This document shows, in pieces, positions 46,338-55,144 of a stretch of 64,000 bases of DNA; the stretch's first letter is position 1, and every line of letters begins with the position of its first letter. The DNA comes from JASHSH01 sp036490215 (lineage in GTDB: Bacteria; Pseudomonadota; Alphaproteobacteria; Rhodospirillales; Magnetospirillaceae): the NCBI GenBank assembly GCA_036490215.1, contig DASXEH010000003.1, forward strand, positions 74,911-138,910, read 5' to 3'. The translations under genes and the position numbers were made by a program. The notes beneath the pieces were generated by a model that saw nothing but the letters and a program-made list of their open reading frames with translations, made no database searches and had not been told where the DNA came from.

Positions 46338-46476
46338 AGCAGGGAAACAAGGTTCCGCCGGACTTGACTCCCACCTGAGGAAAAGTTCACTTTTTCTAAG
46401 GGTAGGGCGCATTATATCATTGTTATAGGGCAGCATCGTCCCGGCAGACCGCCCGGGGTTGAGGATTGATCCGGCT

Positions 46477-46896
46477 ATGACGACCACAGTGTCCCGCACG
46501 CCCAATCCCGCGCTCGACCGGCTGCGCGCCGCCGGGTTGCGCCCGACCCGTCAGCGCCTGGCGTTGGCCAAACTCCTGTTCCAGGGTTGTGACCGCCACG
46601 TCGCCGCCGAAGAACTTCATGTCGAAGCTTTGGGTTCTAACGTGCGTGTGTCGCTGGCCACGGTCTACAACACGCTCCATCAGTTCACCGAAGCAGGCTT
46701 ACTGCGCGAGATCGTGGTGGCCGGCGGCCGGTCCTATTTCGATACGAACGTGGCCGCGCATCATCACTTCTTCTTCGAAGACAGCGGCCGTCTCGAAGAT
46801 ATTCCGGGACATCTGGTGTCATTCGCCGCACTTCCCGAAGCGCCCGAAGGCACCACCGTCCGCCGCATCGACGTTGTCGTCCGGGTAGGCGAGTGA
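46477..46896 (+). CDS. irr: Irr-type iron-response regulator (Fur family)
   Basis: A 139-aa Fur-superfamily protein. ATG 46477 follows GAGG, and upstream in-frame codons lack a site. The DNA-binding half reads GLRPTRQRLALAKLLFQGCDRHVAAEELH, then VSLATVYNTLHQFTEAGLLREI. The dimerisation half has SYFDTNVAAHHHFFFEDSGRLEDIP with the His triplet (95-97) used by Irr for heme or metal binding. The N-terminal GCPWH-type heme motif of Bradyrhizobium Irr is absent. In alphaproteobacteria Irr governs heme synthesis and iron storage genes under iron limitation. Confidence 0.9.
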   Translation: MTTTVSRTPNPALDRLRAAGLRPTRQRLALAKLLFQGCDRHVAAEELHVEALGSNVRVSLATVYNTLHQFTEAGLLREIVVAGGRSYFDTNVAAHHHFFFEDSGRLEDIPGHLVSFAALPEAPEGTTVRRIDVVVRVGE

Positions 46897-47417
46897 CCGC
46901 CAAGCCAGGATCGCTCTTCCGTCGTATCCTTCGTGAAGTGATCACCCCGCCGGCGATGATCATCGCCGCCGTGCTGTTCCTGTGGGAAGAAGTGCTGTGG
47001 GTCTGGCTGGGCCAGGGCATGGAAGTGCTCGGCAAATTACCGCCGATCGCCCATATCGAGACCGCGCTGCGCGGTCTGTCGCCCTACTCCGCTCTGGCCA
47101 CATTCCTGGTGCCGCTGGCGATCACCTATCCACCGAAACTGGTCGCCTTCTGGCTGATGGCGACCGGTAATTTCTGGTGGGGCGTGGCACTGCTGGCCGC
47201 GCTCGAACTCCTGGCCGCCGCCCTGCTCGCCCGTGTCTACACGCTGTGCAAGCCGGCGCTGCATTCGCTTGGATGGTTCGCCAAGGGCGAGGCAATGCTG
47301 CGTCAAGCCAGCCGCTGGGCCCATGACAAGCTTGGCATCGGCGAGCTCCGCGCCGCGATGCGCGAAGCCGCCGACAACAACACCTCGTCGCGGGGCGATT
47401 TCGACAAAGCGGCATGA
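46893..47417 (+). CDS. Hypothetical inner-membrane protein following irr
   Basis: A 174-aa protein starting at GTG 46893, which overlaps the irr stop (GTGA), so translation is coupled. About three hydrophobic stretches are visible: VITPPAMIIAAVLFLWEEVLWVWL, YSALATFLVPLAITYPPKLVAFWL, and FWWGVALLAALELLAAALLARVY. A hydrophilic cytoplasmic-looking tail follows (ASRWAHDKLGIGELRAAMREAADNN). No known family is recognised. Confidence 0.75.
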   Translation: MTAKPGSLFRRILREVITPPAMIIAAVLFLWEEVLWVWLGQGMEVLGKLPPIAHIETALRGLSPYSALATFLVPLAITYPPKLVAFWLMATGNFWWGVALLAALELLAAALLARVYTLCKPALHSLGWFAKGEAMLRQASRWAHDKLGIGELRAAMREAADNNTSSRGDFDKAA

Positions 47418-47615
47418 AGCGGATTGCTTCTTAAGCGTCTAGTAGCCTACAATTCTCACAGCGAACGAAGAAGAATTCGCACAGCCATTTGGCTGGAGGC
47501 CAGGCTCTCCTAAGACGCCGGCTCATTTGGGACCTCCCAAGGCGACAGTTCGACAGACATGGAGCGCGTCATGCGTTCACGCTGTCGCGCGCCATGCATT
47601 CAACTTGAGGTTCTA

Positions 47616-47855
47616 ATGAGTGTTTCTTCCGAGTCCAAACTCTACGCCATATATGCGATTGGGAATCCGTACCCGTCGTTAATCCATGGCTGGGCAAACG
47701 CGGTTGCCCACTTCTATCGCCTCTATGCCGGCGCCACAGCTGCATGGAACACGCCTTGGCGTATGTGCTGCCTGAATGACGACGCACGATTCGACTTTCG
47801 CGAAATCGCCGGTGAATGGCGACGGCTCGGCTGGCCTGTGCCTAGGCTAAAGTAG
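47616..47855 (+). CDS. Small hypothetical protein (79 aa)
   Basis: ATG 47616 lies five bases after GAGG, which makes this start better than the longer frame from 47559. The product (SVSSESKLYAIYAIGNPYPSLIHGW at the start, then HFYRLYAGATAAWNTPWRMCC, ending GEWRRLGWPVPRLK) is rich in aromatic residues and Trp, with two adjacent Cys. No family is recognised. Base composition of the surrounding 400 nt is less GC-rich than the flanks. Confidence 0.45.
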   Translation: MSVSSESKLYAIYAIGNPYPSLIHGWANAVAHFYRLYAGATAAWNTPWRMCCLNDDARFDFREIAGEWRRLGWPVPRLK

Positions 47856-47873
47856 CGGTCGGCATCTAGTGGG

Positions 47874-47903
47874 AATACACGGCAAATAATTCTGCCGTGT
47901 ATT
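47874..47903. terminator. Strong hairpin between the hypothetical gene and alaS
   Basis: AATACACGGCA (47874-47884) and TGCCGTGTATT (47893-47903) form a perfect 11-bp stem around an eight-base AT-rich loop, two bases beyond the alaS stop. On the plus strand ATTTCTT follows. It can end both convergent transcripts. Confidence 0.75.
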
Positions 47904-47905
47904 TC

Positions 47906-50554
47906 TTACGCCACCAGCTGTGAGAGCGCCTGTTCGATGGCCGCGATGGCTTCGTCGCCGCGGCCCACATCCGGACCGCCGGCCTGCGCCATATCGGGAC
48001 GGCCACCGCCGCCCTTGCCGCCGAGTGCCGCAGCACCCGCACGCACCAGATCCACCGCCGAGACTTTCGGCGCGAGATCTTCGGTGACGGCGATGACCAG
48101 CGACGCCTTGCCTTCTGCATCGCTGACCAATGCGACCACACCCGAGCCGATCTGCTTCTTGATGTCGTCGGCCATGCCCTTCAGGTCTTTGGCCGGAACG
48201 CCATCGAGCTTGCGCGCGGCCAGCTTGATGCCCTTCACGGTGCGATCGGGCGACGCCGATGCACTGCCCTCGCCGGTGGCGAGCTTGCGGCGCAGATCGG
48301 CGATTTCCTTTTCGAGCTTGCGGTTCGAATCCGCAAGCGTGGCGATACGCGCCGGCACTTCCGCCGCCGGCACCTTCAGCGCCTCGGCAGCATTGGCCAG
48401 CAGCGCGACCTGCTGATCGATCCACGCCTCGGCCGCCGCGCCCGTCACCGCTTCGATGCGGCGCACGCCCGAACCCACCGCGCCTTCGCCGATGATCTTG
48501 AACAGGCCGATATCGCCGGTGCGGCGCACATGGGTACCGCCGCAGAGATCGACGGTGATCTTCTCGGCGCCATCGCCCATCGCGACGACACGCACCTCGT
48601 CGCCGTATTTCTCGCCGAACTCGGCGATCGCGCCGGCCTGCGTCGCCGCCTGTGGCGTCATCAGCCGGGTGATCACCGGCACATTGGCGCGCACACCGGC
48701 ATTCACCGCGTCTTCGAGATGGCGCTGCTCGTCGGCCGAGACTTGTTTCGGGTGGCTGACATCGAAGCGCAGACGATCGGGCGCGACCAGCGAGCCCTTT
48801 TGCGAGACATGCGCGCCGAGCTGCTGGCGCATCGCCGCGAACAAAAGATGCGTTGCCGAGTGGTGGGCGCGCAACCGCGTGCGGCGTTCGCCGTCTACCG
48901 TGAACAGCGCCGAGTCGGCGGTCGTGATCTTGCCCTCATCGACCGTGGCGTAGTGCACGACCAGATCGTGGACCTTTTTCTGCGTATCGGTGACGGTCAG
49001 CTTCGCCTTGCCCGGGATCGTGATCGTGCCGGTATCGCCGACCTGGCCGCCCGATTCGCCATAGAACGGCGTCTGATTGGCGACCACGAGCACCTTCGTG
49101 CCCGGCCCGGCCTCATCGACCGGCTTGCCATCGACCACCAGCGCGACGATACGCGCCTCAGCCGCTTCGGTTTCGTAACCAAGGAATTCGGTCGCGCCAA
49201 CCTTTTCGCGGATCGGGAACCAGACGGCTTCGGTCGCCGCTTCGCCCGAGCCGGCCCAAGCCTTGCGGGCCTCGGCGCGCTGCTTGTCCATCGACACTTC
49301 GAACCCGGCCACATCGACTTTGATGTCGCGGGCGCGCAGCGCGTCTTGCGTGAGATCGAGCGGGAAGCCAAAAGTATCGTAGAGGCGGAACGCAACATCG
49401 CCCGCGAGCGTGCCGCCCGCACCGAGCTTGGCGGTCTCTTCGTCGAGCAGCTTGAGGCCGCGTTCCAGTGTGATGCGGAAACGCTCTTCCTCAAGCTTCA
49501 AGGTTTCGGTGATCAGCGGCTGCGCGCGCCCCAGTTCCGGATAGGCTTCGCCCATCTCGCGAACCAGCGCCGGCACCAGGCGATACATCAACGGGTCCTT
49601 GCAGCCCATGATCTGCGCGTGGCGCATCGCGCGGCGCATGATCCGGCGTAACACATAGCCGCGGCCTTCATTCGAGGGCAGCACGCCATCGGCAATCAGA
49701 AAGCCCGAGGTGCGCAGATGGTCGGCGACAATGCGGTGCGAATTCTTGAACGGACCATCCGGATCGGTATGCGACGCATCGGCCGAGGCTTCGATCAGCA
49801 CGCGCATCATGTCGATGTCGTAGTTGTCGTGCTTGCCTTGCATGATCGCGGCGATGCGCTCGAGCCCCATGCCGGTGTCGATCGAGGGCCGCGGCAGATC
49901 GATGCGCGTATCCTTCGTCACCTGCTCATACTGCATGAAGACGAGATTCCAGATCTCGATGAAGCGATCGCCATCGGCGTCGGGGCTACCGGGCGGGCCG
50001 CCGGGAATCTTATCGCCATGATCGAAGAAGATTTCCGAGCACGGACCGCAGGGTCCGGTATCGCCCATCGCCCAGAAATTGTCCGAGGTGGGAATCCGAA
50101 TGATGCGCGATTCGGGCAGGCCGGAAATCTTGCGCCACAAATTAAAAGCGACGTCGTCGGTGTGATAGACGGTGGCCAGCAGCTTATCGGCCGGAAGACC
50201 AAATTCCTTGGTGATCAGGTTCCAGGCCAGCTCGATCGCGCGTTCCTTGAAATAGTCGCCGAACGAGAAGTTACCCAGCATCTCGAAGAAGGTGTGGTGG
50301 CGCGCGGTATAGCCGACGTTATCAAGATCGTTGTGCTTGCCGCCGGCGCGAACGCATTTCTGCGCCGTGGTGGCACGGACATAGTCGCGCTTCTCGGCCC
50401 CGGTGAAGACGTTCTTGAACTGCACCATGCCCGAGTTGGCGAACATGAGCGTCGGGTCGTTGCGGGGCACCAGCGGCGAAGACGGCACCACGGTATGGTC
50501 GTGGCGCTGGAAATAGCCGAGGAAGGTGGAACGGATATCGTTGGCGGTCTGCAT
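47906..50554 (-). CDS. alaS: Alanyl-tRNA synthetase
   Basis: An 882-aa class II synthetase. The N-terminal catalytic domain is canonical (TANDIRSTFLGYFQRHDHTVVPSSPLVP, NDPTLMFANSGMVQFKNVFTG, ARHHTFFEMLGNFSFGDYFKE). The editing domain has HSATHLLFAAMRQQLG (near residue 561) and CGGTHVRRTGDIG (near 669), supplying the zinc-binding His/Cys that clear Ser- and Gly-tRNA(Ala). The C-Ala domain ends GGRPDMAQAGGPDV. It is divergent from gluQ with a 120-nt promoter gap. Confidence 0.98.
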   Translation of the reverse strand: MQTANDIRSTFLGYFQRHDHTVVPSSPLVPRNDPTLMFANSGMVQFKNVFTGAEKRDYVRATTAQKCVRAGGKHNDLDNVGYTARHHTFFEMLGNFSFGDYFKERAIELAWNLITKEFGLPADKLLATVYHTDDVAFNLWRKISGLPESRIIRIPTSDNFWAMGDTGPCGPCSEIFFDHGDKIPGGPPGSPDADGDRFIEIWNLVFMQYEQVTKDTRIDLPRPSIDTGMGLERIAAIMQGKHDNYDIDMMRVLIEASADASHTDPDGPFKNSHRIVADHLRTSGFLIADGVLPSNEGRGYVLRRIMRRAMRHAQIMGCKDPLMYRLVPALVREMGEAYPELGRAQPLITETLKLEEERFRITLERGLKLLDEETAKLGAGGTLAGDVAFRLYDTFGFPLDLTQDALRARDIKVDVAGFEVSMDKQRAEARKAWAGSGEAATEAVWFPIREKVGATEFLGYETEAAEARIVALVVDGKPVDEAGPGTKVLVVANQTPFYGESGGQVGDTGTITIPGKAKLTVTDTQKKVHDLVVHYATVDEGKITTADSALFTVDGERRTRLRAHHSATHLLFAAMRQQLGAHVSQKGSLVAPDRLRFDVSHPKQVSADEQRHLEDAVNAGVRANVPVITRLMTPQAATQAGAIAEFGEKYGDEVRVVAMGDGAEKITVDLCGGTHVRRTGDIGLFKIIGEGAVGSGVRRIEAVTGAAAEAWIDQQVALLANAAEALKVPAAEVPARIATLADSNRKLEKEIADLRRKLATGEGSASASPDRTVKGIKLAARKLDGVPAKDLKGMADDIKKQIGSGVVALVSDAEGKASLVIAVTEDLAPKVSAVDLVRAGAAALGGKGGGGRPDMAQAGGPDVGRGDEAIAAIEQALSQLVA

Positions 50555-50674
50555 GAATGCGCTCGGCGGTCCTGATCAATCCCCGAAAGGGTGAGTTGTA
50601 ACAACGCCCTGCCAGGGAGTCCAGGAAAGGCCAGAAGAGGGCAAGACGATTCAAATCGGGCTATTCTGCCCGTC

Positions 50675-51577
50675 ATGACAATAGATAAGGCGACAACCCG
50701 CTTCGCGCCCAGTCCCACTGGCTATTTGCATCTCGGCCATGCCTTTTCGGCCCTGTTTGCTGCGCAAAAAGCAAGTCCCGGCGGCTTAGCCGCCAATAAA
50801 AAGGTTGGGCGCGAAGCGCCCGGGGGTCGATTTATCGTCAGAATCGAAGATATCGACCGCACCCGCTGCCGGCCCGAATTCACGGCCGCGATCCTGGAGG
50901 ACCTAGCCTGGCTGGGCCTTGAGTGGGAACAGCCGGTCCGGCGTCAGTCCGAGCATATGAACGATTATCAGGCCGCCCTGGCACGGCTGGAGGCCCAAGG
51001 GATAATCTACCCCTGCTTCTGCACCCGGGCCGATATCGCCCGCGAGATCGAAAGCGCCGGGGCCGCACCGCACCTCACACAAAGGATGGGCCCAGACGGT
51101 CCCATTTATCCGGGTATCTGCCGCCGCCTGAGCCTCGATGAGGCCGCGCGACGCAAGACCGCCGGCGCGGCTTTTGCGCTGCGCCTCAAGACCGACGAGG
51201 CGATGGCCCGCACCGGGACGCTGACTTGGACCGATGCCGAAGCGGGCGTTGTCACAGCCCAGCCCGAACTGTTTGGCGATGTGGTCCTGGCCCGGAAGGA
51301 CACGCCGACCAGTTACCACCTCTCGGTCACGGTCGACGACGCACTGCAAGGCGTCACCCTAGTGACGCGCGGCCAGGACCTGTTCGCCGCGACCCATATC
51401 CATCGCCTGCTCCAGGCTTTGCTCGACCTGCCGGTGCCGGCCTATCACCACCACTCGCTGCTGACCGGCGAAGATGGCGCGCGCCTGGCCAAACGCGACA
51501 AAGCCGCGACCCTGCGCAGCCTGCGCGAAGCGGGACGGACACCCGCTGAGGTGCGCGCGATGGTGGGATTCGCCTAA
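50675..51577 (+). CDS. gluQ: Glutamyl-Q tRNA(Asp) synthetase (with an internal insertion)
   Basis: A 300-aa truncated GluRS paralogue that attaches glutamate to queuosine in tRNA(Asp). ATG 50675 precedes RFAPSPTGYLHLGHAFSAL, the HIGH motif region. Zinc-site residues are visible in YPCFCTRADI and the later YPGICRR, and the KMSKS-like motif is RLAKRDKA. There is no anticodon-binding domain, as expected. Residues about 32-50 (KASPGGLAANKKVGREAPG) interrupt the usual short link between the HIGH helix and GRFIVRIEDIDRTR; the DNA there consists of two small hairpins. The stop overlaps convergent xerD by four bases. Confidence 0.92.
   Translation: MTIDKATTRFAPSPTGYLHLGHAFSALFAAQKASPGGLAANKKVGREAPGGRFIVRIEDIDRTRCRPEFTAAILEDLAWLGLEWEQPVRRQSEHMNDYQAALARLEAQGIIYPCFCTRADIAREIESAGAAPHLTQRMGPDGPIYPGICRRLSLDEAARRKTAGAAFALRLKTDEAMARTGTLTWTDAEAGVVTAQPELFGDVVLARKDTPTSYHLSVTVDDALQGVTLVTRGQDLFAATHIHRLLQALLDLPVPAYHHHSLLTGEDGARLAKRDKAATLRSLREAGRTPAEVRAMVGFA
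50768..50827 (+). repeat. In-frame hairpin-bearing insertion inside gluQ
   Basis: Two perfect small palindromes lie in tandem: GGCGGC-TTA-GCCGCC (50780-50794) and GGGCGC-GAA-GCGCCC (50807-50821), separated by an A-rich spacer AATAAAAAGGTT. The stretch is a multiple of three and adds about 19 residues at a position where the family normally has a short turn. The composition and fold look like a REP-type element that has become coding. Confidence 0.5.
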
Positions 51578-52473
51578 CCGGCCTTCTTCGCCAGCGGATG
51601 GTGCTTCGTCACCAGCGCTTTCAGCCGATCGTCGAGCACATGGGTGTAGATCTGCGTGGTCGCGATGTCGGCATGGCCGAGCATCTGCTGCACGCTGCGC
51701 AGATCAGCGCCATGGGCCAGCAGATGACTAGCGAAGGAATGACGCAGCACATGGGGCGAGACCTTGGCCGCGGAGATGCCCGCATCGGCCGCGAGATCGA
51801 CCAGCAGCCGGGCGAAGGCCGAGCGGGTGAGATGGCCGGTTTTACCGCTGCCGGGGAACAGCCATTTGTTCGCGCGTGGTTCGCGCACCGTGAGCCAAAT
51901 GGCGATGGCCGCACGGGCCGGTTCGCCCAGCGGGACCATGCGTTCCTTATTGCCCTTGCCGCGCACGATCAGCGTCGCGCGATCACGACCCACGGCACTC
52001 AGCGGCAGCCCGACCAGTTCGGAGACGCGCAGTCCCGCTGCATAGAGAATTTCGAGCAGCGCCACCGCGCGCAGACCCGTCGCACCTTCGCGCGCCTTGG
52101 CTGCGTCGATCAGTGCCGTCACGTCTTCTTCGGATAGATATTTCGGCAAAGGTCGCCCGAGCCGCGGACTATCGAGCGCTTGGGTCGGATCGTCCTTGCG
52201 CAAATCTTCCGCGACCAGGAAGCGGTGGAACTGACGCAACGCCGACAAGCGCCGCGCGGCACTGCGCGCAACCAAGCCACGTTTGTTGATATCGGCTAGA
52301 TAGGCACGCAGATCGGCGACGGACCCTTCATGCAGCGCCAAGCCGCGCTTGGCGAGGAAGCCCGCGAGATCGTCGAGGTCGTGGCGATAGGCGGCGAGTG
52401 TGTTTGCGGAGGCGCCGCGTTCGGCGGCCATCATTTCGAGGAAGGTGTCGAGATGGCGCGCGACAGATGTCAT
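51574..52473 (-). CDS. xerD: XerD-type tyrosine recombinase
   Basis: A 299-aa recombinase from ATG 52473, ten bases after the preceding gene's stop. All six catalytic residues are visible: R149 (AAGLRVSEL), K173 (RGKGNKERMVP), H241 and R244 (HVLRHSFASH), H267 (LGHADIATTQ) and Y276 (IYTHV). The N-terminal SAM-like core-binding domain is present (HLDTFLEMMAAERGASANTLAAYRHDL). With XerC it resolves chromosome dimers at dif. XerD is preferred over XerC from the overall sequence, but this is less certain than the recombinase call. Confidence 0.9.
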   Translation of the reverse strand: MTSVARHLDTFLEMMAAERGASANTLAAYRHDLDDLAGFLAKRGLALHEGSVADLRAYLADINKRGLVARSAARRLSALRQFHRFLVAEDLRKDDPTQALDSPRLGRPLPKYLSEEDVTALIDAAKAREGATGLRAVALLEILYAAGLRVSELVGLPLSAVGRDRATLIVRGKGNKERMVPLGEPARAAIAIWLTVREPRANKWLFPGSGKTGHLTRSAFARLLVDLAADAGISAAKVSPHVLRHSFASHLLAHGADLRSVQQMLGHADIATTQIYTHVLDDRLKALVTKHHPLAKKAG

Positions 52474-52483
52474 CGCCGGCGCG

Positions 52484-54313
52484 CTAGACGCCGTTGGCGA
52501 GCGCGGCTTCGAGCGCCACCGCACGTCCGTCGTCGTCGAAACCCGCGCTGCGCAGCGCCATCACCAACCGCGCGATGGTCGCGACATCGAGCTGGGTGAA
52601 GTTGCCGTCGCCCGCGACCAGGTCGGCGAAGAGCACAACCTCACCGATGCGTTTGTTCTGCACCGCCGCGTCGAGACCGAAGGCGAGGCCCGGCGGCGGC
52701 ACCTGCGCGGCGGTGAGCCCGCTGCTGTCGATCTGCATCAGCGCGGCTTCGGGCGGCAGCGTTTCGCCAACCGCATTCAAGAGCGCGAGACCGAGCGACG
52801 CACGACGCGCCGCCCAATTCGCTGTGGCGCCGATGGGCGGATTGGGCGCAGCATTGCGCCAGGCTTCGAGCGCTTCGCCGGAGAGCGGCGCGTCGTCGAG
52901 CTTGGCCAGGCGTGTGAGCACCGTGATCCCGGCTGCGGCACCGGCAGTGGATTTGTCGGCCACAGCCTGGGCGCGCAGCCATCCGGCCCAGTTCCGCGCC
53001 ACATCGAACTGCCGCGCCGCGATCAGGGCGCGGGTCAGCGGCGGCACGTAGAGCGCGATATCGTTGGTCGGCTGCAAGCTGGCGATCTGCGGTGCGAACA
53101 GCCGTGCCTCGACGAAATAGCCCGGCCCATCGGCGCTGGCCAGCGCACGCGCGATCAACCCGGCCTTGCCCAGAGGTGCCGTTTGACGTTCTGCCGCTTG
53201 CAACAGCAGGGCGCGGCTGCGCGGGCTGGCGTCTTTCGCCTTGGCCTCGGCATTGGCGATGTCGTCGCCGGTGAAAGGCACGCTTTCATACAGGCGGCGG
53301 AGCGTGTCGGTGTCGAGCGCACCCAACGCCTCGGCGCGCTCTCCCGCCGTCAGGCGCATATCGAAGGGCGCGCCGGGCACCAGCGCGATCGACCGCAGCA
53401 CCGGCGGCGACGTGGTGCCGTTAATCGCCACTTGGGCTTTGGCGATACGCGCCATGGCCAGGATCAGAGGCGACGGATCGGTGATCTCGCCGCGGGGCGC
53501 ACTGCCCGACGAGAGCGCGTCGGCCAAGGTAAAGAAGTATGGATCTTTGGTCCCCTGTTCGCGTAACACGTCGACGCCCAGCGAGGCGGCATTGCCCTGG
53601 CCGGCAGCGAATTGGCAGAAGACGCGCAGCTCGACCGGATAAGGGTCGGTGGCACTCGCCTCCGCCAAGGGGCCGGCTTCAGCGCAAGCCGTGGCCGTGT
53701 CGCCATTCAACAATGCCGTATCCGCACGCAGTCGGCGCAGCGGCGGCGTGATCGAAGGCAGCGGCAGCGATTGCAGGAAGGCGGCGAGATCGTCCATCTC
53801 GCCTAGGCTCCAGAGGGCGCGGGCGCGGGCGATCAGGAACGCATCGTCGGGCTTCGCACCATCGGGCACGGCAGGCGGCGTCGAGACCGAGAGCAGCAAG
53901 CGGCGGGTGAGACCCTGCAGCGTGCGCGAGGTGGTCGGCCCGATCGTCGAGATCAGCTTTACCGCCAGCGCGCGATCGGTGTTCGCCCAAACGCCGATCG
54001 GCAGGCCGCCGTGGTTCTCGTCGAGCGTGCCATAGCCGCTGGGATCGATGCTTTGCAGCTGCTGGATCTGGACAGGGTTGTCGGTGGGCGGGGTGGTGGC
54101 CGGAAGCTGGACCGGCGCCGCGGGCGCGGCAGCCTTGGCGTCGCTATTCGCCGATGGCAGCAGCGAGGTCGGACTCGCGCTGGGTTGGGCCGACGGGGTT
54201 TGCGCCGAGGCAGCCGCCGTCATGCCCGCCAGAGCGAGCACAACCACGACGCCGATCTCGGTCAGACCCGGAAAGCGGCTTGGGGCGTAGCCCTCAATGC
54301 CCGAGCCGGTCAT
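52484..54313 (-). CDS. Large exported/anchored hypothetical protein with helical repeats
   Basis: A 609-aa protein. A hydrophobic segment at residues 19-37 (EIGVVVVLALAGMTAAASA) acts as signal peptide or anchor, followed by a Pro/Ala/Ser-rich linker to about residue 80. The remaining 500 residues are mostly Ala-rich amphipathic helices resembling a TPR-like solenoid (FLIARARALWSLGEMDDLAAFLQSL, ATACAEAGPLAEA). No catalytic motif is evident. It lies between xerD and a small membrane gene, upstream of divergent aroK; such position suggests an envelope-associated scaffold, but the function is unknown. Confidence 0.75.
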   Translation of the reverse strand: MTGSGIEGYAPSRFPGLTEIGVVVVLALAGMTAAASAQTPSAQPSASPTSLLPSANSDAKAAAPAAPVQLPATTPPTDNPVQIQQLQSIDPSGYGTLDENHGGLPIGVWANTDRALAVKLISTIGPTTSRTLQGLTRRLLLSVSTPPAVPDGAKPDDAFLIARARALWSLGEMDDLAAFLQSLPLPSITPPLRRLRADTALLNGDTATACAEAGPLAEASATDPYPVELRVFCQFAAGQGNAASLGVDVLREQGTKDPYFFTLADALSSGSAPRGEITDPSPLILAMARIAKAQVAINGTTSPPVLRSIALVPGAPFDMRLTAGERAEALGALDTDTLRRLYESVPFTGDDIANAEAKAKDASPRSRALLLQAAERQTAPLGKAGLIARALASADGPGYFVEARLFAPQIASLQPTNDIALYVPPLTRALIAARQFDVARNWAGWLRAQAVADKSTAGAAAGITVLTRLAKLDDAPLSGEALEAWRNAAPNPPIGATANWAARRASLGLALLNAVGETLPPEAALMQIDSSGLTAAQVPPPGLAFGLDAAVQNKRIGEVVLFADLVAGDGNFTQLDVATIARLVMALRSAGFDDDGRAVALEAALANGV

Positions 54314-54434
54314 TGGGAATGACCTTCTCCACGTGCTGGGTGGGGGCGGGCATGTCCATCATGGCAAGGCCGGCAACACCGGCGACGATCACGAGGACGA
54401 CGAGCAAGATCAGGATGCGAAGCAGGCCCTTCAT
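54294..54434 (-). CDS. Small single-span membrane protein (46 aa)
   Basis: From ATG 54434 the product begins MKGLLRILILLVVLVIVAGVAGLAM, one membrane helix, then a short periplasmic tail (MDMPAPTQHVEKVIPNDRLGH). The longer frame reaching 54584 would run through aroK on the other strand and is rejected. It overlaps the start of the large hypothetical gene by 20 nt, so the two are probably translationally coupled and may act together at the membrane. Confidence 0.6.
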   Translation of the reverse strand: MKGLLRILILLVVLVIVAGVAGLAMMDMPAPTQHVEKVIPNDRLGH

Positions 54435-54509
54435 GGGAACACTGGACCCTTTGGGTGCAAAAGCGAGGACAACCACACACCCCAGCGGCTTTGTGCTAGG
54501 CTTGGGGGC

Positions 54510-55124
54510 ATGACAACGGTTGGCAAGTCTATCGGTAGCGAGAGCGAACTGCAACGCCGGGCGGAAGCATCGGGCGATATGCATTTGCCGGCGCGGCCCA
54601 TCGTTTTGATCGGCCTGATGGGGGCCGGCAAGAGCTCTGTCGGCCGTAAATTAGCCGCAGAAATCGGCCGTCCCTTCGTCGATGCCGATGCCGAAATCGA
54701 GGCGGCTGCCGGCTGCTCGATCAACGAGATATTCGAACGCCTGGGCGAACCGGCCTTCCGCGAAGGCGAACGCCGGGTCATCGCACGGCTGCTCGATGGT
54801 CCCCTGGCCGTTATCGCCTCGGGCGGCGGTGCCTTCATCGAACCGGAAACGCGGGCATTGATCATAGCCAAGAGCATCTCGGTCTGGCTGCGTGCCGATC
54901 TTGAGGTCTTGGTCAAGCGCACCGCCGGCCGCACCCATCGCCCGATCCTAAACGCCGGCGAGCCGCGCGAGGTGCTGCGCAAGCTGCTCGAAAGGCGTTA
55001 TCCGGTCTATGCCGAGGCCGATATGACCGTCGACACCTTCGACCAGCCGACCGACAGTACGGTCGAGCAGGTTCTGTCGGCCCTGCAATCCTACGCCGCC
55101 GCGCCGGCGCCTCTCCCCACCTGA
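54510..55124 (+). CDS. aroK: Shikimate kinase
   Basis: A 204-aa kinase that phosphorylates shikimate at O3. ATG 54510 is preferred to far-upstream in-frame codons lying over the opposite gene. Residues about 30-45 hold the P-loop (VLIGLMGAGKSSVGRKLA). Other signatures are PFVDADAEIEAAAG (shikimate-binding Asp), FREGERRVI, ASGGGAFIEPETR and the lid Arg in RTAGRTHRPIL. The first 30 residues form a non-conserved extension. It is followed 20 nt later by aroB, the standard aroKB arrangement. Confidence 0.96.
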   Translation: MTTVGKSIGSESELQRRAEASGDMHLPARPIVLIGLMGAGKSSVGRKLAAEIGRPFVDADAEIEAAAGCSINEIFERLGEPAFREGERRVIARLLDGPLAVIASGGGAFIEPETRALIIAKSISVWLRADLEVLVKRTAGRTHRPILNAGEPREVLRKLLERRYPVYAEADMTVDTFDQPTDSTVEQVLSALQSYAAAPAPLPT

Positions 55125-55144
55125 CCGTTTCGGAGCCCGCCACC

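Noticed and set aside
44913..46505. 530-codon minus-strand frame opposite the nitronate monooxygenase-like gene
   Set aside because: Antisense shadow; it also crosses the irr start and promoter region.
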